Numbered from the stretch's first letter, positions 1-12,118 are shown. The stretch: 64,000 bases of DNA from Lepidodermella squamata (GCA_047495785.1 JBLDXI010000024.1:4278001-4342000), one strand, 5' to 3'. Notes: generated by a model from the sequence alone, not told the origin. Program-made: numbers and translations.

Positions 1-1350
1 CATCTCGCTGGACCCCAAGTTGCCGATACCGGCTTGAGTGAAGGATAGCGTTTAATTACTTGACGTGCTTATCGTTCTAAAGCCTTTCCAAATTTGGAAA
101 CCGTTGAGATTGTTCTCCAAATCAGCAATGTATATAGCCATTTGATAATAATTATACGACGGGGATACTATAGTATGAAGGTTGTGCAAACCCAGCCAGA
201 AACTATTGTTGAATGAGCCGAACCCGGATACGTAATCGGTCCAGGGCCGAGTGAAATCGACAGAAGCCGAAGAGCGCCGCTGAAATACTGTCCAACCGCC
301 ACCGAGTGCCTTCATATCACAGTATACCTTTCGAGAGGCTGTTCCCAAAGTATTGATGGTGTAAGCTCCGCTGGGAGCCGACGGCTGTCTCATCGCAATG
401 TCCTCACAATCCACCGGCGGTAGTGTCAATTGATCTGATAAAAATCGATTCGTTTCAAAATCGCGTCCATAAATTAGATTATCAATTAAGTAATATATAC
501 CACAATGAGGCCAAGGGTTGAGAGTCGGATCTTTACTAGAGTAACCAATCGGACATTGGCAACCAGCTTCTGAGCACACAGTGCAACCAGCATGAGCCAA
601 GCATCCGTCCACCAGAAACCTAATTCGCATCGCTGTAATAGACGTCGAACTGTTCCTCGGATGAATGCGCAATGAATTTCTGCGTCCTAATAACAGGGCA
701 CAGAACGGTCGAGTAGAAATAAGTCGTCGAAGAGCCATTTAGCGATGTATTGAATAGCACGGGAGTGCTCCTCGAATCTTGCTGATCAGTCAATACTGGC
801 AAGAACAGTTCGCCCATGCCGGTCTTCGCGAGAAAAGATAAAGCAAACGAAATTACATAGCCGAAACCTATTTCCCCGGCGGCAGTTCTTATCGTGCGAA
901 CAGAGACCTCCCTGCCAAAGTTCAAATCCAAGTATATGTTGATTTCACTTCCCAAAGGTCGCCAAAAAGATCCTGGTGGCAGATTTCCGTTTGCATTTGC
1001 AGCAGTTCCGGATGAAGCAGTTATTGATCCACACCACTCAGCAATCTTAGATATCAGCTCAATATTTTGGCATGCCGTCGCTATTTCATTAACGATGTTC
1101 ATAGATATATAATCCATAGCATTACTTTTTAACTAACATTGATTGCATGTTGGCCCAGTCCAATCATCCACGCATGTGCATGTCTCTGGAGCCGTGCAGC
1201 TGCCACCGTTGAGACAAGGATTTGAACAGGACTCTGCTTACGTAAAATATGAAATGTATGCGGAATTTTCCCGTGATGGAACGAACGTGCGGTAACTTTT
1301 TGCTGCAGGGTGAAGATTGAAATGAGCAGAAAACATACAAAAAGCCGCAT
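1..1350 (-). CDS. Secreted EGF / discoidin-like / fibrinogen-domain protein, 3' part off the window
   Basis: The minus-strand ATG at 1350 opens a hydrophobic signal peptide (about 20 residues, ending near VTA). A short intron ends near 1232 and is followed by an EGF exon (about 1231-1138, pattern C..PCLNGGSC). Next comes a discoidin-like beta-rich exon (about 1097-655), a Cys-rich segment (about 650-560) and the start of a fibrinogen C-terminal domain (about 415-60, with VDCEDI, YCDM, GGGWTVFQRR and WLG landmarks). The order matches the N-terminus of the polycystin-like gene at 33.6-49.3 kb: signal peptide, EGF, discoidin-like, Cys-rich, FBG. I infer that this is the 5' end of a third paralogue or of a shorter secreted relative. 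The remaining exons lie left of position 1. Exon borders are by eye. Confidence 0.7.
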
Positions 1351-2473
1351 CAGGAAGCCACTAGATGGTTCCAAAAAATCGATTTCGACAGTAAGTTATC
1401 TGTTTCTTCGAAAAATCGCGATAATGCTTAACTGCCTTCAAAAACGCCTAAAATATTTATGAGGTCTCAGTTATCCTAAATCCAAGTGGAACAACTAAGC
1501 TATTGGCCATTTATTGGAAAACGGTCAAAGAAAGTGCCTACGTGTTGGGAAACCCCTAACACGTAACCTTAAAACTGCAAAAAATTAAGTTATCATTTAG
1601 CAACAGGCAGCAACATTGATTCCGCCCCTTCCGCCAGTTTGAAATAAATCGATCGCTTGCAGGTTTTGTTGACTGCCAAGTTCAATAATTAGTTACTTAT
1701 CCGCAGGGCATATCGTCTATAACAATGAAAATACCCAACCAGCAAATTTGTTATTAGCCATTGCGTATCTATTGTATAATTGATGTTACAGCTTTTTGCA
1801 ACGCTTTTTTGGGAGAATCGATGCTTGCCATTCTTAGCTCTTTTGTTTAGATTTTTATCAATCAATAAGACAGAATGACCCCGGTGTGGTGCGCTTTCCG
1901 GTTCAACACTTTCAAGGTTTGCGCATTCATGATGTCGCACAAAGACGGGATGAAAGTAGGTAGAAATGCCAAACCCACAGTTTTTTCGATAAGCGATAGG
2001 CAAATAACCCAGGCTAGCTGTAGCGTACCACCTTTTGTATTCAGGGGAACAATGAGCGCCATTAAAATATTCATTAAGATTTTTTATTGTTCCATTATTC
2101 ATGATGCCTCATTTTTGCTCGTTGGTTGTTGGGCGTGGATCGAATTGAATGGAGTGCAAACCTCGCACAAACTCGGTCACGCAGCGGGCGGAGTCGAAGC
2201 TGAAGGATGAAACTACGATTCAATATTCAATGTTTATCCTCAAATGAGGCTTTTTGCCGTTAGTTAACTTGATTGAACGAATTGGCTCCATAGACGTCAG
2301 ACCTTAGTAGAGGTTTATGAAAATATTCAAATCTGAATGACAACATATTACAACTTCCAACTCTTTCACGCTACGAGTTCAGTACAAAGCTGAAAAAAGA
2401 TAAAATACGCGAGGGAGATAGAAAAAGTTTGATTTCTAGGGAATATTTCTCAGTTGATTCAGCATGTCAAGCA
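1351..2473. other. Intergenic stretch, no supported gene
   Basis: This interval separates two minus-strand genes. It contains overlapping short open frames on both strands (for example 1689-2102 minus) but no recognisable domain, no consistent splice structure and no similarity to other parts of the window that I could see. It should hold the promoter of the gene that starts at 1350 and the 3' flank of the channel gene ending at 2474. Confidence 0.5.
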
Positions 2474-5400
2474 TCAGAAGTAACCGACCTGCAAGAACGA
2501 ATAAAGGAAAACCGCCAGTGTTGTTATGGCGAGCAATGAGTAAACAGCGAAATCAATATAGCGACACAGCTTCTTCTTAGATTTCTGCTGACTCAGCCAC
2601 AGCATAGCCAGGCTCTGCGTTGTCAACGCCAATGAAATCCCCTCCAAGCAGAACATCATATCGCTGATTAAAACGCGTTGATTGGATCGAGGAATTTTAC
2701 CAGCAATAGGCCCGATCGATGCTGTGTAAGCAAGCAGCAGGTAAACATTGAAGCAGGCCCGATCGCTGTTATCCGGCGGCAGCAGAACCGTACTGAGCGC
2801 CAGTAGAACCAACACGAAACAGGGCCCGAGTAAATTGAACAGAAAATAGTCAGGCTTACGGCGCAGCTCAATTGAAAATATGACTCGGCTCGATGCCAGT
2901 TCACTTCTGAGGTTCGGCTTGGTAGTCTCAACTTTGTACCCAATCGGACGAACTCGCCACTCTTCTAACGTGCTAGCTGAATCGCCATCCATCATTATAA
3001 GGTTAGCCTTAGTCACGCGGACGAGATTTGCCGGTTGTTCAACAGTAAATACCAAGCTACAAACTTGAGTATCAAACGGGAACTTCGATAAATCGAAGTC
3101 GCAATTGGCTTCAAACAGGCCGTATTGCCGCCAATAGAAATAGATCGGCCAGTAAGTAGCGTTGTTCCACGTTTGGTTGAGATAGATATCCATGTAGTTT
3201 CCGATTGAAGAGAAAGCCATTCCTGTTGAAGCGTTTTCCATAACGATTCCAGGATGCCAGATTGAGTTGAGGTCGACCACTCGAACGCGATTGGACACGT
3301 AAGATTCGTTGAATTGGCATCGTACAACCATCCATTTTGTGTAAAGCTGGCCGGTGATTGCGAAGGACTTGGCGGCCTCTTGAACCTTTGCAAGTCGATC
3401 GAGAGAAAATGCCATTCTGAGAGGCAGCATGGCTCGTAAAGGGCTTCTGTTCGAGGACGATAGGTCAGGACACCACAAGGTCAAGTCTTCTACAGTCAAA
3501 TCGGTTATTGGCTTGGGAGTCGGAGGCACTGGGAAATCGGCAACTTCAGCAGCTTCTTCCAGGATCTCGTAGTTTACTGCGGAAATCGTTGGGCTTACCG
3601 TTGATCCTTTTTCATCTGCAGTTCGCGTTGTTGCTGTACTAACTGAAGAGGTGGATGTCTCATGAGAAGAGGAGGTACTTTGGGATCCAGTAGTAACAGG
3701 CTGTGATGATGCAGCACTACTAAGAGAAGAAGTTGACATCTCATTTGCTTCAAAAATATTGGCCCCGTCAGGAATCGGAGTCCTAGTACTATCCAGATCA
3801 GTCTTTCTAGCTGTAGTGGAAATAATCGGATTTGCTGTTGTAGTTTCTTGTGTTGTAGTCGGTGAGGTCGTAGGTGATGTATTCTGAGGGTTCGTAGTTG
3901 TGTCTGTGGAGCTAGTGCTGATAGAGCTTGTTATCGCAGTAGTTGTGGTAGGTGGTGATGATATTCCCGTCACTGCTATACTGACTACTTCGGCCTTGCT
4001 ATCAGACCAATCGTGGGTATGCCCGGACACGACCGCGACTACGTAACTTCCCTGCTTTAAGAAATCGGCAAACATAGAATTGTTCGCATTTTGAACACAA
4101 GGGATTTTCGTTGCTGGTGCATTACCATGGTTTTTGATCAGTGCAACATTTAGATAGCCATTTAGGCTGGTTATTGAGTAAGTGGCGTCCTCCATCCCAG
4201 GTTGTGAAAATTCGCACGATCCAATATTTGCACCGGCAGTCGATTTGAGGTCGTGCAGTGAGGTTCCAGACGATTCAATGTCGTTAAAAAGATTCACATT
4301 AATTACTTCATTGAAAGGGTAGAACCTTATTTGAAAAGCTGCTTTGAAAACATCGTCAGTAGTTCTAATCCCATAATTCTCTGTTTCGCCGCAATCAACT
4401 GAATTTAGTTTCAACATCTTGAAAGTTACTAACGATTGATGAATAAGTTATTACCTTCCGTCCTAGCTATGCTGTCGTTATGAACAATGAAGATCGCATA
4501 GCCGTCATTATTGGGATGCTCGGGATTATTTGTTGTAATCCTTATTTCAATGTGGATATTTCCATCGGGTTGTAGTGCAAACGGTTTCGCTGCAAGAAGT
4601 GTGGCCCGTTTTGATTCACCTGGCTCCGGGAAATCTGTTATCATGCCGCCGTTTGTTTTTGCGCCGCAGGCTACTTCCCACGTTCCATGCCCTATCAAAA
4701 ACATGAAAATGGCCAATTGCTCAGGCTAAAGATAAACTCACTCAATCCGAGTAAATAGCTGTAGTAAAACTGATTAAAGAACAATTTGGATTGATAACTG
4801 GCAAAGTCTGGGAAATCGATGAACAATTTCTCCAACCCCCGACTTTTCACTAGCAACAGTTCCTCTCGATTGAGCGCTACAGGGTACAGCGATAGCCATG
4901 ATGCAAACGTTGGTTGGGTTAGCCAATAATCGGCACGGCGCCCTCCTAGCATAAAAGAACCCGACGAGGTATCTGCAGTCACGCCATAGCTTGTCCGATT
5001 TACATAGTCCTGGTCACAAAACAAGCCGTAACTTCTCGTTTGATTGTTGTAGGAAACTGCGACAAAGCGCCAACCCTTGCTGAATTCACATGGTCCGCTT
5101 ATTGGTGTGGGTGGTTGAACGCCTTGCTTGCTTATATATGCGTAAATCCTGTCCTTGACAAAGCCGATTCCGTACTCGTGATTCGCCAATAAATGAAGCC
5201 CGAATGATTCTTGAGTAACGAATTCAATTATGGGTACATAAGCTGGGTGATCGAATTTGAAAAACACAGAAAATGTCCACGATTGACCCCCCAATGATAA
5301 CGCTGGGTTTTCGAAAGAAGTCTCGTTCTTGGTGTCAGTACCGATTTTTAGATATGAGAAGCTTGTTATTGAATCGCTGAGGATCTCAACAACACCTGCC

Positions 5401-5546
5401 GCATTACGTCCGTCTATTCCTCGGCCGCTAACATCGGACAATCCGGTTTCGAATCTCAACGGCCAAAATGCAATAGGTGCGGGCATTTGTAGTATGCCTT
5501 GAACCAGAGCTAGTCCGAACAAGAAACAGGTATAGAAGATCAGCAT
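2474..5546 (-). CDS. Chimeric Cys-loop ligand-gated ion channel with LamG-like and mucin ectodomain
   Basis: Three exons: 5546-4742, 4691-4455 and 4398-2474. The introns (50 and 56 bp) have gtgagt...gatag and gtaata...ttcag borders, and this model gives an in-frame 988-residue protein. Order: signal peptide (1-20); LamG/concanavalin-like domain (about 25-245); two unassigned beta-rich segments (about 270-490); Ser/Thr-rich mucin-like stretch (about 494-620); pentameric-channel ligand-binding domain (about 640-850) with IWHPGI and a Cys-loop of exactly 13 residues between cysteines (core FPFDTQ); then M1-M4. M1 begins RRKPDYFLFNLLGP. The M3-M4 linker is only about 10 basic residues, whereas animal family members usually have 70 or more. 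Loop C lacks a vicinal Cys pair, so it is not an alpha-type nicotinic subunit. Ligand and ion selectivity are unknown. Start choice is supported by the signal peptide. Confidence 0.85.
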
Positions 5547-5861
5547 TTTTTTAGGATGAAATGGAGTAAACTGGACAAAAAAATGGAGCGCTCAGCTTGA
5601 AAGCTAATATTTTTCCCCAACGCAATATTTCAGCTGCTTGAAGCATACTATCAAATCTTTTGTTTATATAGACTTCAAATTTCCGTACAGACAAATATAT
5701 ATACTACTTTTATATTAATTGGCAGCAAACGTTGTTATTGTCTCGAGCTTCGGCATTCACGTTACCAATGATTAGAATTAAAGAACGGACAATAATATTC
5801 TTGCTCGCAATATTCCCACCTAACGATGAGGAATCATTTGAAGCGGTTATCATCATCAGAT
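5547..5861. other. Upstream region of the channel gene
   Basis: AT-rich sequence before the minus-strand ATG at 5546. TATA-rich words occur around 5660-5715 and could include a promoter, but no element can be fixed. No coding signal was seen. Confidence 0.35.
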
Positions 5862-6756
5862 GCACATTATCAGGCCCGCCTACGTTACGGCTCTGCGCGC
5901 GCTCCTATTGGCCGGCCATTTCGCGCACACTGTTACGCAACACATGCGCGCCCTAAGTGCGCGCGTGCACAACTAAATCAATTTTAACCCAAAAAATGTG
6001 CGCATTTCGCATCTATTTTGTCAGATTTATGAAACATCATTTCATCCGAAAAAATCTTCATCTATCGATATAAAATGTGCATGGTAGGTACGAAAAATAA
6101 GCAAATATGGCTAAATTTAGGACATATCGTTAGCGTCGTTGAAAAACTCGGATTTAAGCTTGCTTACATCCGTTTCAAGGCGACGGGTGACAAGTAAAAA
6201 GTCTTTTGTTTGCCTCTTCATTCACGTTAAAAACGCCGCTATTTACTTGTCACCCGTCGCCTTGAAACGGATGTAAGCAAGCTTAAATCCGAGTTATTCA
6301 ACGATGCTAACGATATTTACAAGACACGCTCACTCGCCCAAATCGTGCGCACTGTTATTTATCGCTGATTTTACCGCGCGCGCTGTTGTCAAAGAGTAAC
6401 TTGACATTTTTGTGTCGGTTTTTATGCCAAAATAAAGAGAATTTAATCATCTATCGATTGAATATAGGGTTCTCGCTCGAAAAATTGAATTGGAAAAGGT
6501 TTTACGCGCACTGAAAAATTAGGGCGGGTGACCTCCCGCGAGCGCACCGACAAGTAACCATTATGCACGTAAAATGTTTCATTCTCAAATTTCAATCGTA
6601 ACAAATCTATATTCAATCGATAGAGAATTTAATTTACTTCATTTTGATGTAAAAGCCGAGGTGAAATTCATAGATTGCCCTTTGATTTCAGTTCAAAATG
6701 AGCTAGCCAATAGGAGCGCGCACAGAGCCGTATCGTAGGCGGGCCTGAAAATGTGC
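5862..6756. mobile_element. MITE-like foldback element, 895 bp, 9-bp target duplication
   Basis: The ends are inverted repeats of roughly 55 bp (5862 onward and up to 6756) that begin GCACATT and carry CAGGCCCGCCTACG. Both ends also share a CTCCTATTGGC block in inverted orientation. The direct repeat TCATCAGAT flanks the element at 5853-5861 and 6757-6765. A second, nested palindrome lies inside at about 6123-6317, with arms of about 75 bp that include GGATGTAAGCAAGC. No transposase frame is present. A 9-bp duplication is typical of Mutator-like (MULE) elements; that assignment is inferred, not shown by a transposase. Confidence 0.85.
6123..6317. repeat. Nested palindrome inside the MITE
   Basis: Two arms of about 75 bp are near-perfect reverse complements (left from about 6123, right to about 6317) around a spacer of roughly 45 bp. 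Shared blocks include CGGATTTAAGCTTGC and GGCGACGGGTGACAAGTA. The arms could be an older foldback element captured within the larger one, or an internal part of it. An RNA copy would form a long hairpin. Confidence 0.85.
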
Positions 6757-7212
6757 TCATCAGATAGATCTAATGCACGGTTAGTAAATGTTGCTCGAGC
6801 GAGAAAAAATAGAGACGACAACGTGAGTAATTAAGGGCGACCGGATCTTTCGGGAATATTTATTTTCAATTTGATAAGAAAAATATAAAACACGCAGTTT
6901 ACCTCGATGGCCTCTTGTAGATGATCATTTTCAGCTCTAGTGGTAAAGGTACTCACTTAAATTTTAGCAATCTCCAGAATTAGAGTCGAATCCTGTCGGA
7001 CCGAGTAAAGAACCTCTCACAGTTCCCAGCCCCTAATGAGAAGACTTTTGTTAACGCAACAAGCACCTCTTCTATGCAAGGTCTTCGTATGGCTTCAATG
7101 ATGTCGAAGAGAACTGAGTAGACATGTTTATTAGACACCACTCTCACAAATAAAAAACAATTTTTCTTAATTTCACGGCGATATGTAATAGACATTTAGA
7201 AGTCAAAATTTC
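6757..7212. other. Intergenic stretch between MITE and transposase-like gene
   Basis: Contains the right target-site duplicate at its left end. A weak tRNA-like stretch near 6940-7010 (a box-B-like GAGTCGAATCC word) does not fold into a tRNA. No gene is supported. Confidence 0.4.
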
Positions 7213-9681
7213 TCACATTTCATTCAATTTGAGTTCTTGTTCTTCCTCTTGCTCAGTATTCTCAGAGTATTTACGATCCAGCAATGCCAGCTTGCTGTCC
7301 CACTCCTTTTGCTGTTCAGCATTCTCAATTTTGCACGGCAGGCCCAAGATATAGGCAGTGTGCTGCGGCGGAATCACGCCGTCGATGATCCACTGCACAA
7401 GGTCGAGCTTCTTCGTGAAAGAAACATTCAACTGACATTGATAGGCCCGCCCGGGCGCCAGGTTGAAGTTCTTCTGCTTCGCCGTGAGTTCGAGGTCAAA
7501 AACAGGGTCTTCATCCCGCCACCGCTTGAAGTGCTTGCGGGCCAGCAACTGGTGCCGCCCGATGAAGTCGAACTGGTACCGAAACCAGCGGTACTCGCTG
7601 ATTTTCAAGTCGCTCACACCCTCGAGCGTCGTCATGAAATTCGGCTCCAATTTGAAGTCGCGAAACATGTCGTGCGTCATCTCCTGGATGACGAACGGCG
7701 AAGGATCCTGCCTCGCTTGAATCATGATTGTCCGCCATTCCAACGGGTGTGTCACATTAAGCGAGGTCCGTTTACGTGCCTGCTCGATCAAACTGTGACA
7801 ATTGTCAACCGACATTTGCGTGTGGCCAGCCACCTTAAATAAAATGTCCTAATTCAGTTCAGTTAATCCTGGCTAAACACCTACGAGGAACATGTGGTCA
7901 ACGATGCGCAATTTCTTGAACTTGGGGCCGTATTTCGCCCGCCGCTGCTTGTTCGCCTCCCGCATGGCCCAGAAAATGGCGTTCGGCACGATTTTATTCT
8001 TGCCCTGGCCGCACGTGCTGTCAGAGAATATGCTAACTTCCTCGACGGAGTCTGCCAGATGGTTAAGGATGAAATCAGCCAAACACGTGCTGATCTCTGT
8101 GCTACCTTGGCCGCCTAGGAGCAGATCTTGAATAGCCTTCGTTTTTCATGTTTCATGGACTAACCTTCATATTCCTCGTACGTGTAGCAAACGCATTTCT
8201 TCGTAACTGTGTCCAGCACAGTGAAGTTATGGGTGACTAGTTTTTCACGCCGATAAGCGAAATTGCAACACGGCACCTGAAATAATGAAAGACATCTAAA
8301 TTCATTCGGTTTTCAATGAAATCTGCTTACCTGTAACTGCTTCTGCATATCGAATTCGAGAACGGCATATTTCGGCCCGTCAGGTGAGTTTTGAAGAGAT
8401 TCGTTAGCGACCTCCTTACGGTGAGCTCGCTCGAGTCGGCTCTCATCTTTATCTTCGACGTGGGAACCGTACGATTCGCGCACCTTCTCCTTCTCTTGCG
8501 AATTCATGAAATTCCATCTCATGCATACCTTGCAGCTAAATAAGCATTTATAGCTTGAAATGTGGTTCTCAGTGACTGCAATCAAATTTATACCGGTCGT
8601 TTCGTGGCTGCTTGAAAGAAACGTCACGAAACAGCAGTTTGAACTTGCTTGCGAACGTTCGCATCGAGCAGCGCATCACTTTGAGGCTGTCCGGACTCCG
8701 CTTGATGTGGTCGACCCAGTCGCGGTAGAGCGACGACACTGTCATGTTTGGGTTCACAAAAAGTCGCTTCGACCACTGGCGGCGGAAATGGCTCGCACTC
8801 CTACACATGTCACATTATCGAATGAGCTTGGCAATTAAAAAGAAGAATCCGAAACTGAGGTGAATAATTCCGTGGGCTCTACTGAATTTGAAGAATGAAA
8901 TGAATTTATGCAAATCTCCCAAAAAATAAGGTCGAATTTTAGCTTATTTCCGGCCTGCCGGAGCCCTACTCGAAACTAGTACCGGAGAAAATATTTCCCA
9001 GGCAGAAACGTAGCCTACAACTCACGCTTTGAGGCGCGGCTCGACAAAGCGCTTGATGGACTGGATGGTGGCCGGACTGCACATGTTGGAACCGACGGCA
9101 CTCGCTCGCCGCCGGTCCGGCTCAACCTCCATGCCGTTGTTTTTGATCTTCTTCTCGAGGTTGTAGCACAGGAACTTCTTGCCGATGTCGAGCGCCTTCA
9201 TGAAGAAGGGCTTGCACACGCGGATCGTGGCGAGCGCGGCGCCGCGTTTTGGCACGTGCTCTTCCAGCGCATACAACGCCGGTAGTGTGTACGTGACGAT
9301 GCTGCGCTTGGGCCGCGGCTCGCGGGACACGTAGCGGGCGAGGAACAGCCGCTGGTCGTGCAGCTTGCCGGACTTGCGGAAATCGCGCTCCAGCTGCATG
9401 ATGCGCTCGTCGCTGAACTTGTCGTGGCAGCGCATGGAGCAGCACTTGAGCAGGCGGACGCCTTTTCGGGCCCGAACGAGCTTGGCCTTGCGCTGAACGT
9501 AGAGCTCGCCAGTAGTGCGGTTGCGGTACATGATCTTGTTCTGGAAGAACTCGACGCCTGTGTTACGTGCGAATTTCTCCTTCTCGGCGCGCAGTTTCGA
9601 CGGCGAGATGGCGGCCGCGCCCGGGTTCGCCACGCCCACAAGCCCGTCCGTACCCACGACGAAGTGCACCTGGTTAGACAT
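7213..9681 (-). CDS. Transposase-like family protein with RNase H-like landmarks, six exons
   Basis: Exons 9681-9026, 8800-8594, 8535-8331, 8276-8165, 8126-7879 and 7833-7213 join in frame to 682 residues, with short introns. The N-terminal part carries a VCKPFF-type block, the SLYRDW motif and a CKVC zinc-binding-like pair. The C-terminal part carries FSDSTCGQGKNK and GHTQMSVDNCHSLIE. This order matches a widespread invertebrate family I know from uncharacterised, transposase-like predicted proteins (a Cys-rich N-terminal half, then an acidic SD.C.GQ.(K/R)N site and GHT.M.VD). I infer a DDE-type transposase or a domesticated descendant, but I cannot name the superfamily. Exon 1 is markedly GC-rich compared with its surroundings. 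No terminal inverted repeats were found next to it. The last intron uses a less usual GTTTAG donor. The open frame extends a few codons upstream of the first ATG. Confidence 0.7.
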
Positions 9682-9836
9682 GTTGCTCAATACAACAACA
9701 GCCAATGCGCTGCAGCTGCGATTGAATTAATTTTCTAAGAAACCCAAATCCTATTATGAAATAGCAAAACATGACTTGGTACTTGGTCTGATATTTTTGC
9801 ACAAATTATAAATCATCACTTTGCAAAAAGGGGAAC
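9682..9836. other. Upstream flank of the transposase-like gene
   Basis: AT-rich, no coding evidence. The reading frame stays open a short way upstream of the chosen ATG (to about 9705) but without another ATG. Confidence 0.35.
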
Positions 9837-10143
9837 ACTTTTTACATCCGACCAATGTCTTATTTCATCCGACAACCAAACATTTGACTGAATCCTGCCG
9901 ACTAGCTTTTTCATATTTTCAAAAAATTCAAAAACAGTGAAAAAGTGACATCTCGGATCGCCATGAATCTTTGACCATAAAATTCTGCCGGTTCAGGGGC
10001 CAAAATAGGGTGAATAAAAGAGATATGCCCGTGCGGAAAATGGAACTCGGGAGTGTCGAGAACATTGATATTTTCATGTCGGCTAATTTTAGACACATTT
10101 TTGACTGTCGGATGAAATAAGACATTGGTCGGATGTAAAAAGT
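9837..10143. mobile_element. Short MITE-like element with 38-bp perfect inverted repeats
   Basis: The sequence at 9837-9874 (starting ACTTTTTACATCCGACC) is the exact reverse complement of 10106-10143. The 230-bp interior has no open frame of note. A convincing target-site duplication was not identified, so the real ends may extend slightly beyond the arms. Confidence 0.8.
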
Positions 10144-12118
10144 CACACCCGCAAAAAATGCAGCGATGATTCATTATGTATTGGTAGCTCATGTTCACAC
10201 AAAGAAGCCGAAAAATGAGCGAATTTCGCGGCTGGAAATTTGAGATTTCAGCCTTGAAAATTGACTTCCCTAAATTACTTAGAGATAAAAGGAGTGTTGG
10301 GTTTCTACAGAAAACTGAGCAAACGTGTGAGAATCGTAAATTTCAGTCAATTTTTCGGTCCCCTTCACACAATATAGCGCAGATTTTTGAAAATTAGGAA
10401 ACAAATTAATATGAATATTAAACTAGCGAAGATATTAACAAGAATACTTAATTATAATCCTAGAATCCTATTTTGTAATTTTGTAATTTTTGCTAGTTAT
10501 TAGGCTAATTCGAATGCCACTCCTTTTATGAGCGTCCCAGTGTGTCAGAAATATGCAAATTTGTGATCAGGGTGGTTATAGATTACACGCGGGCGTAAAA
10601 TTACAGGGCTGCATTGTCGGTGAATTTTGCGCGCTTGCTTAGCCCCTTTTCACATTTTATCTAAGCGCGCGTGTGGAATGCTAGCAAGGCCAAGGTAATC
10701 CTATAATGTTCGTCAAGCGCCTATGCCACTGAAAAAAGCCGAGTGAAAAAGATTAAAAGGAGAGATTTTAGGCGAAATTGAGACATGGATAAATAGAACG
10801 AGGCGAGATGTGCTAGATACTGAAAGGGACGCTATAGCCTCGTCCGCAAACTCATTTTAACAACACTGAGGTATACGCAAAGCTTGTTATATTATCGATC
10901 TTGCTATTATTAATATGATATACAATAAATGTATGTGCGATTGTTGAAAGCTGTGGGCAGCCCGACAACAACAATAAAAATGCGCGCTGCTGATGATAAG
11001 CCCCTTTTCAGTATCCGCGCTACAGTAATAATAAAAGTGCACGCATTTATAGACGAGCACGCTCACAGCTGCTGCTGAGGCTGCAGATAGGCGCTGACCT
11101 TTGTGCTGACCGCCGCTCTCATATAGGCTTATTCTGCGTGTGTTGTGCGCTATGAGAGCGGCAATACTGCGGAGGCGCGGATCCGCAAACAAGCGCACAT
11201 ACACGCATACGCGTTGCATAACGCGCGCACTCACTGCGCATGTTTCAATGGTGATGACCTCGCCCTGCCCGCTTAATATGAGATGACTAAGCATGATTAA
11301 GCTGATGAAAACGAGAATACTGGAAGGGAAGCAATAAATTAATAATGCAGGCCAACATTTGTTGCAAGTTGCAACATTTTTGGGGCTGGTGCCAGCTAAT
11401 TGATATGGAATAACACAAATTAGCTGGCTAGCCGGAGGGAGTCGACTGGATTTCCACGGAGTTGTCCAGCGCTCATCCGCATTCAATATTTTTCAACTTA
11501 AACCGCACTATGTTCGGCGGTGTTCGGCTGCTAAATTCCAATCCTGAACACGGAAAATTGAGACGAAGCAGTAAATTTGGCACTATTCCGCCACATGCGC
11601 GCTCCTATTGGCTGACGTTTACTTTTCCTCCAAGCGCTGACGAATCAGCTGACCATCTGGCGCCCATGGCGTAGCACCCTTTTTCTCGTGAGTAAGCAGT
11701 CTATCCTAAATTATGTCTATGGTCGCACCACAACTAGAGCAGCCTTGAATTGTCCAACTCCGCCACGCGTTTCCTACGCTCGTTATTCTTCGTTATGCCT
11801 TGACTGGCGACATGTGTTATGTGTTGCAAGTTGACATTAAAAACAAGAAAATGACGTTCAAATAAAAATGAAAAGAGCAAGAATCCTAAATGGGCTAGTA
11901 AATAGAAATAAATACAAAATACATGAATACGCCGCCCAAGATCGATGCTAGAAGCAATCGGCGGATGCCGGAGTACAGAGTCCAGAGCTTTGAGCTTTGG
12001 CAGAGTCAAGCATCCGGGGCTAAAAGAAAGTGCCTGCCAAGTTTGCAAAAAGGCAAAAGGGAACTCGGGAACAGGACTTCATCTTAATTAACTTAATTAA
12101 CTTGGGGCTTGATCTTCC
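10144..12118. other. Non-coding intergenic region with small inverted motifs
   Basis: No gene is supported. A long minus-strand open frame (10887-11486) is low-complexity and matches no family I recognise. Short inverted motifs include GCGCGCTTGCTTAG/CTAAGCGCGC near 10630-10670 and CCGCTCTCATA/TATGAGAGCGG near 11111-11162. The word GCGCGCTCCTATTGGC near 11600 is shared with the arm of the MITE at 5862, so a fragment of that family may lie here. Confidence 0.4.

Noticed and set aside
1689-2102. Open frames on both strands left of the channel gene
   Set aside because: They overlap each other in different frames and show no domain or similarity to any other gene here.
6940-7015. tRNA-like or SINE-like stretch (GTGGTAAAGG and GAGTCGAATCC words)
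   Set aside because: The T-stem does not pair and no cloverleaf can be drawn, so it is not called as a tRNA. A degenerate SINE remains possible.
10887-11486. A 199-codon minus-strand open frame
   Set aside because: Low-complexity composition, no recognised domain, no splice or promoter context and no paralogue in the window. It is most likely a chance open frame.
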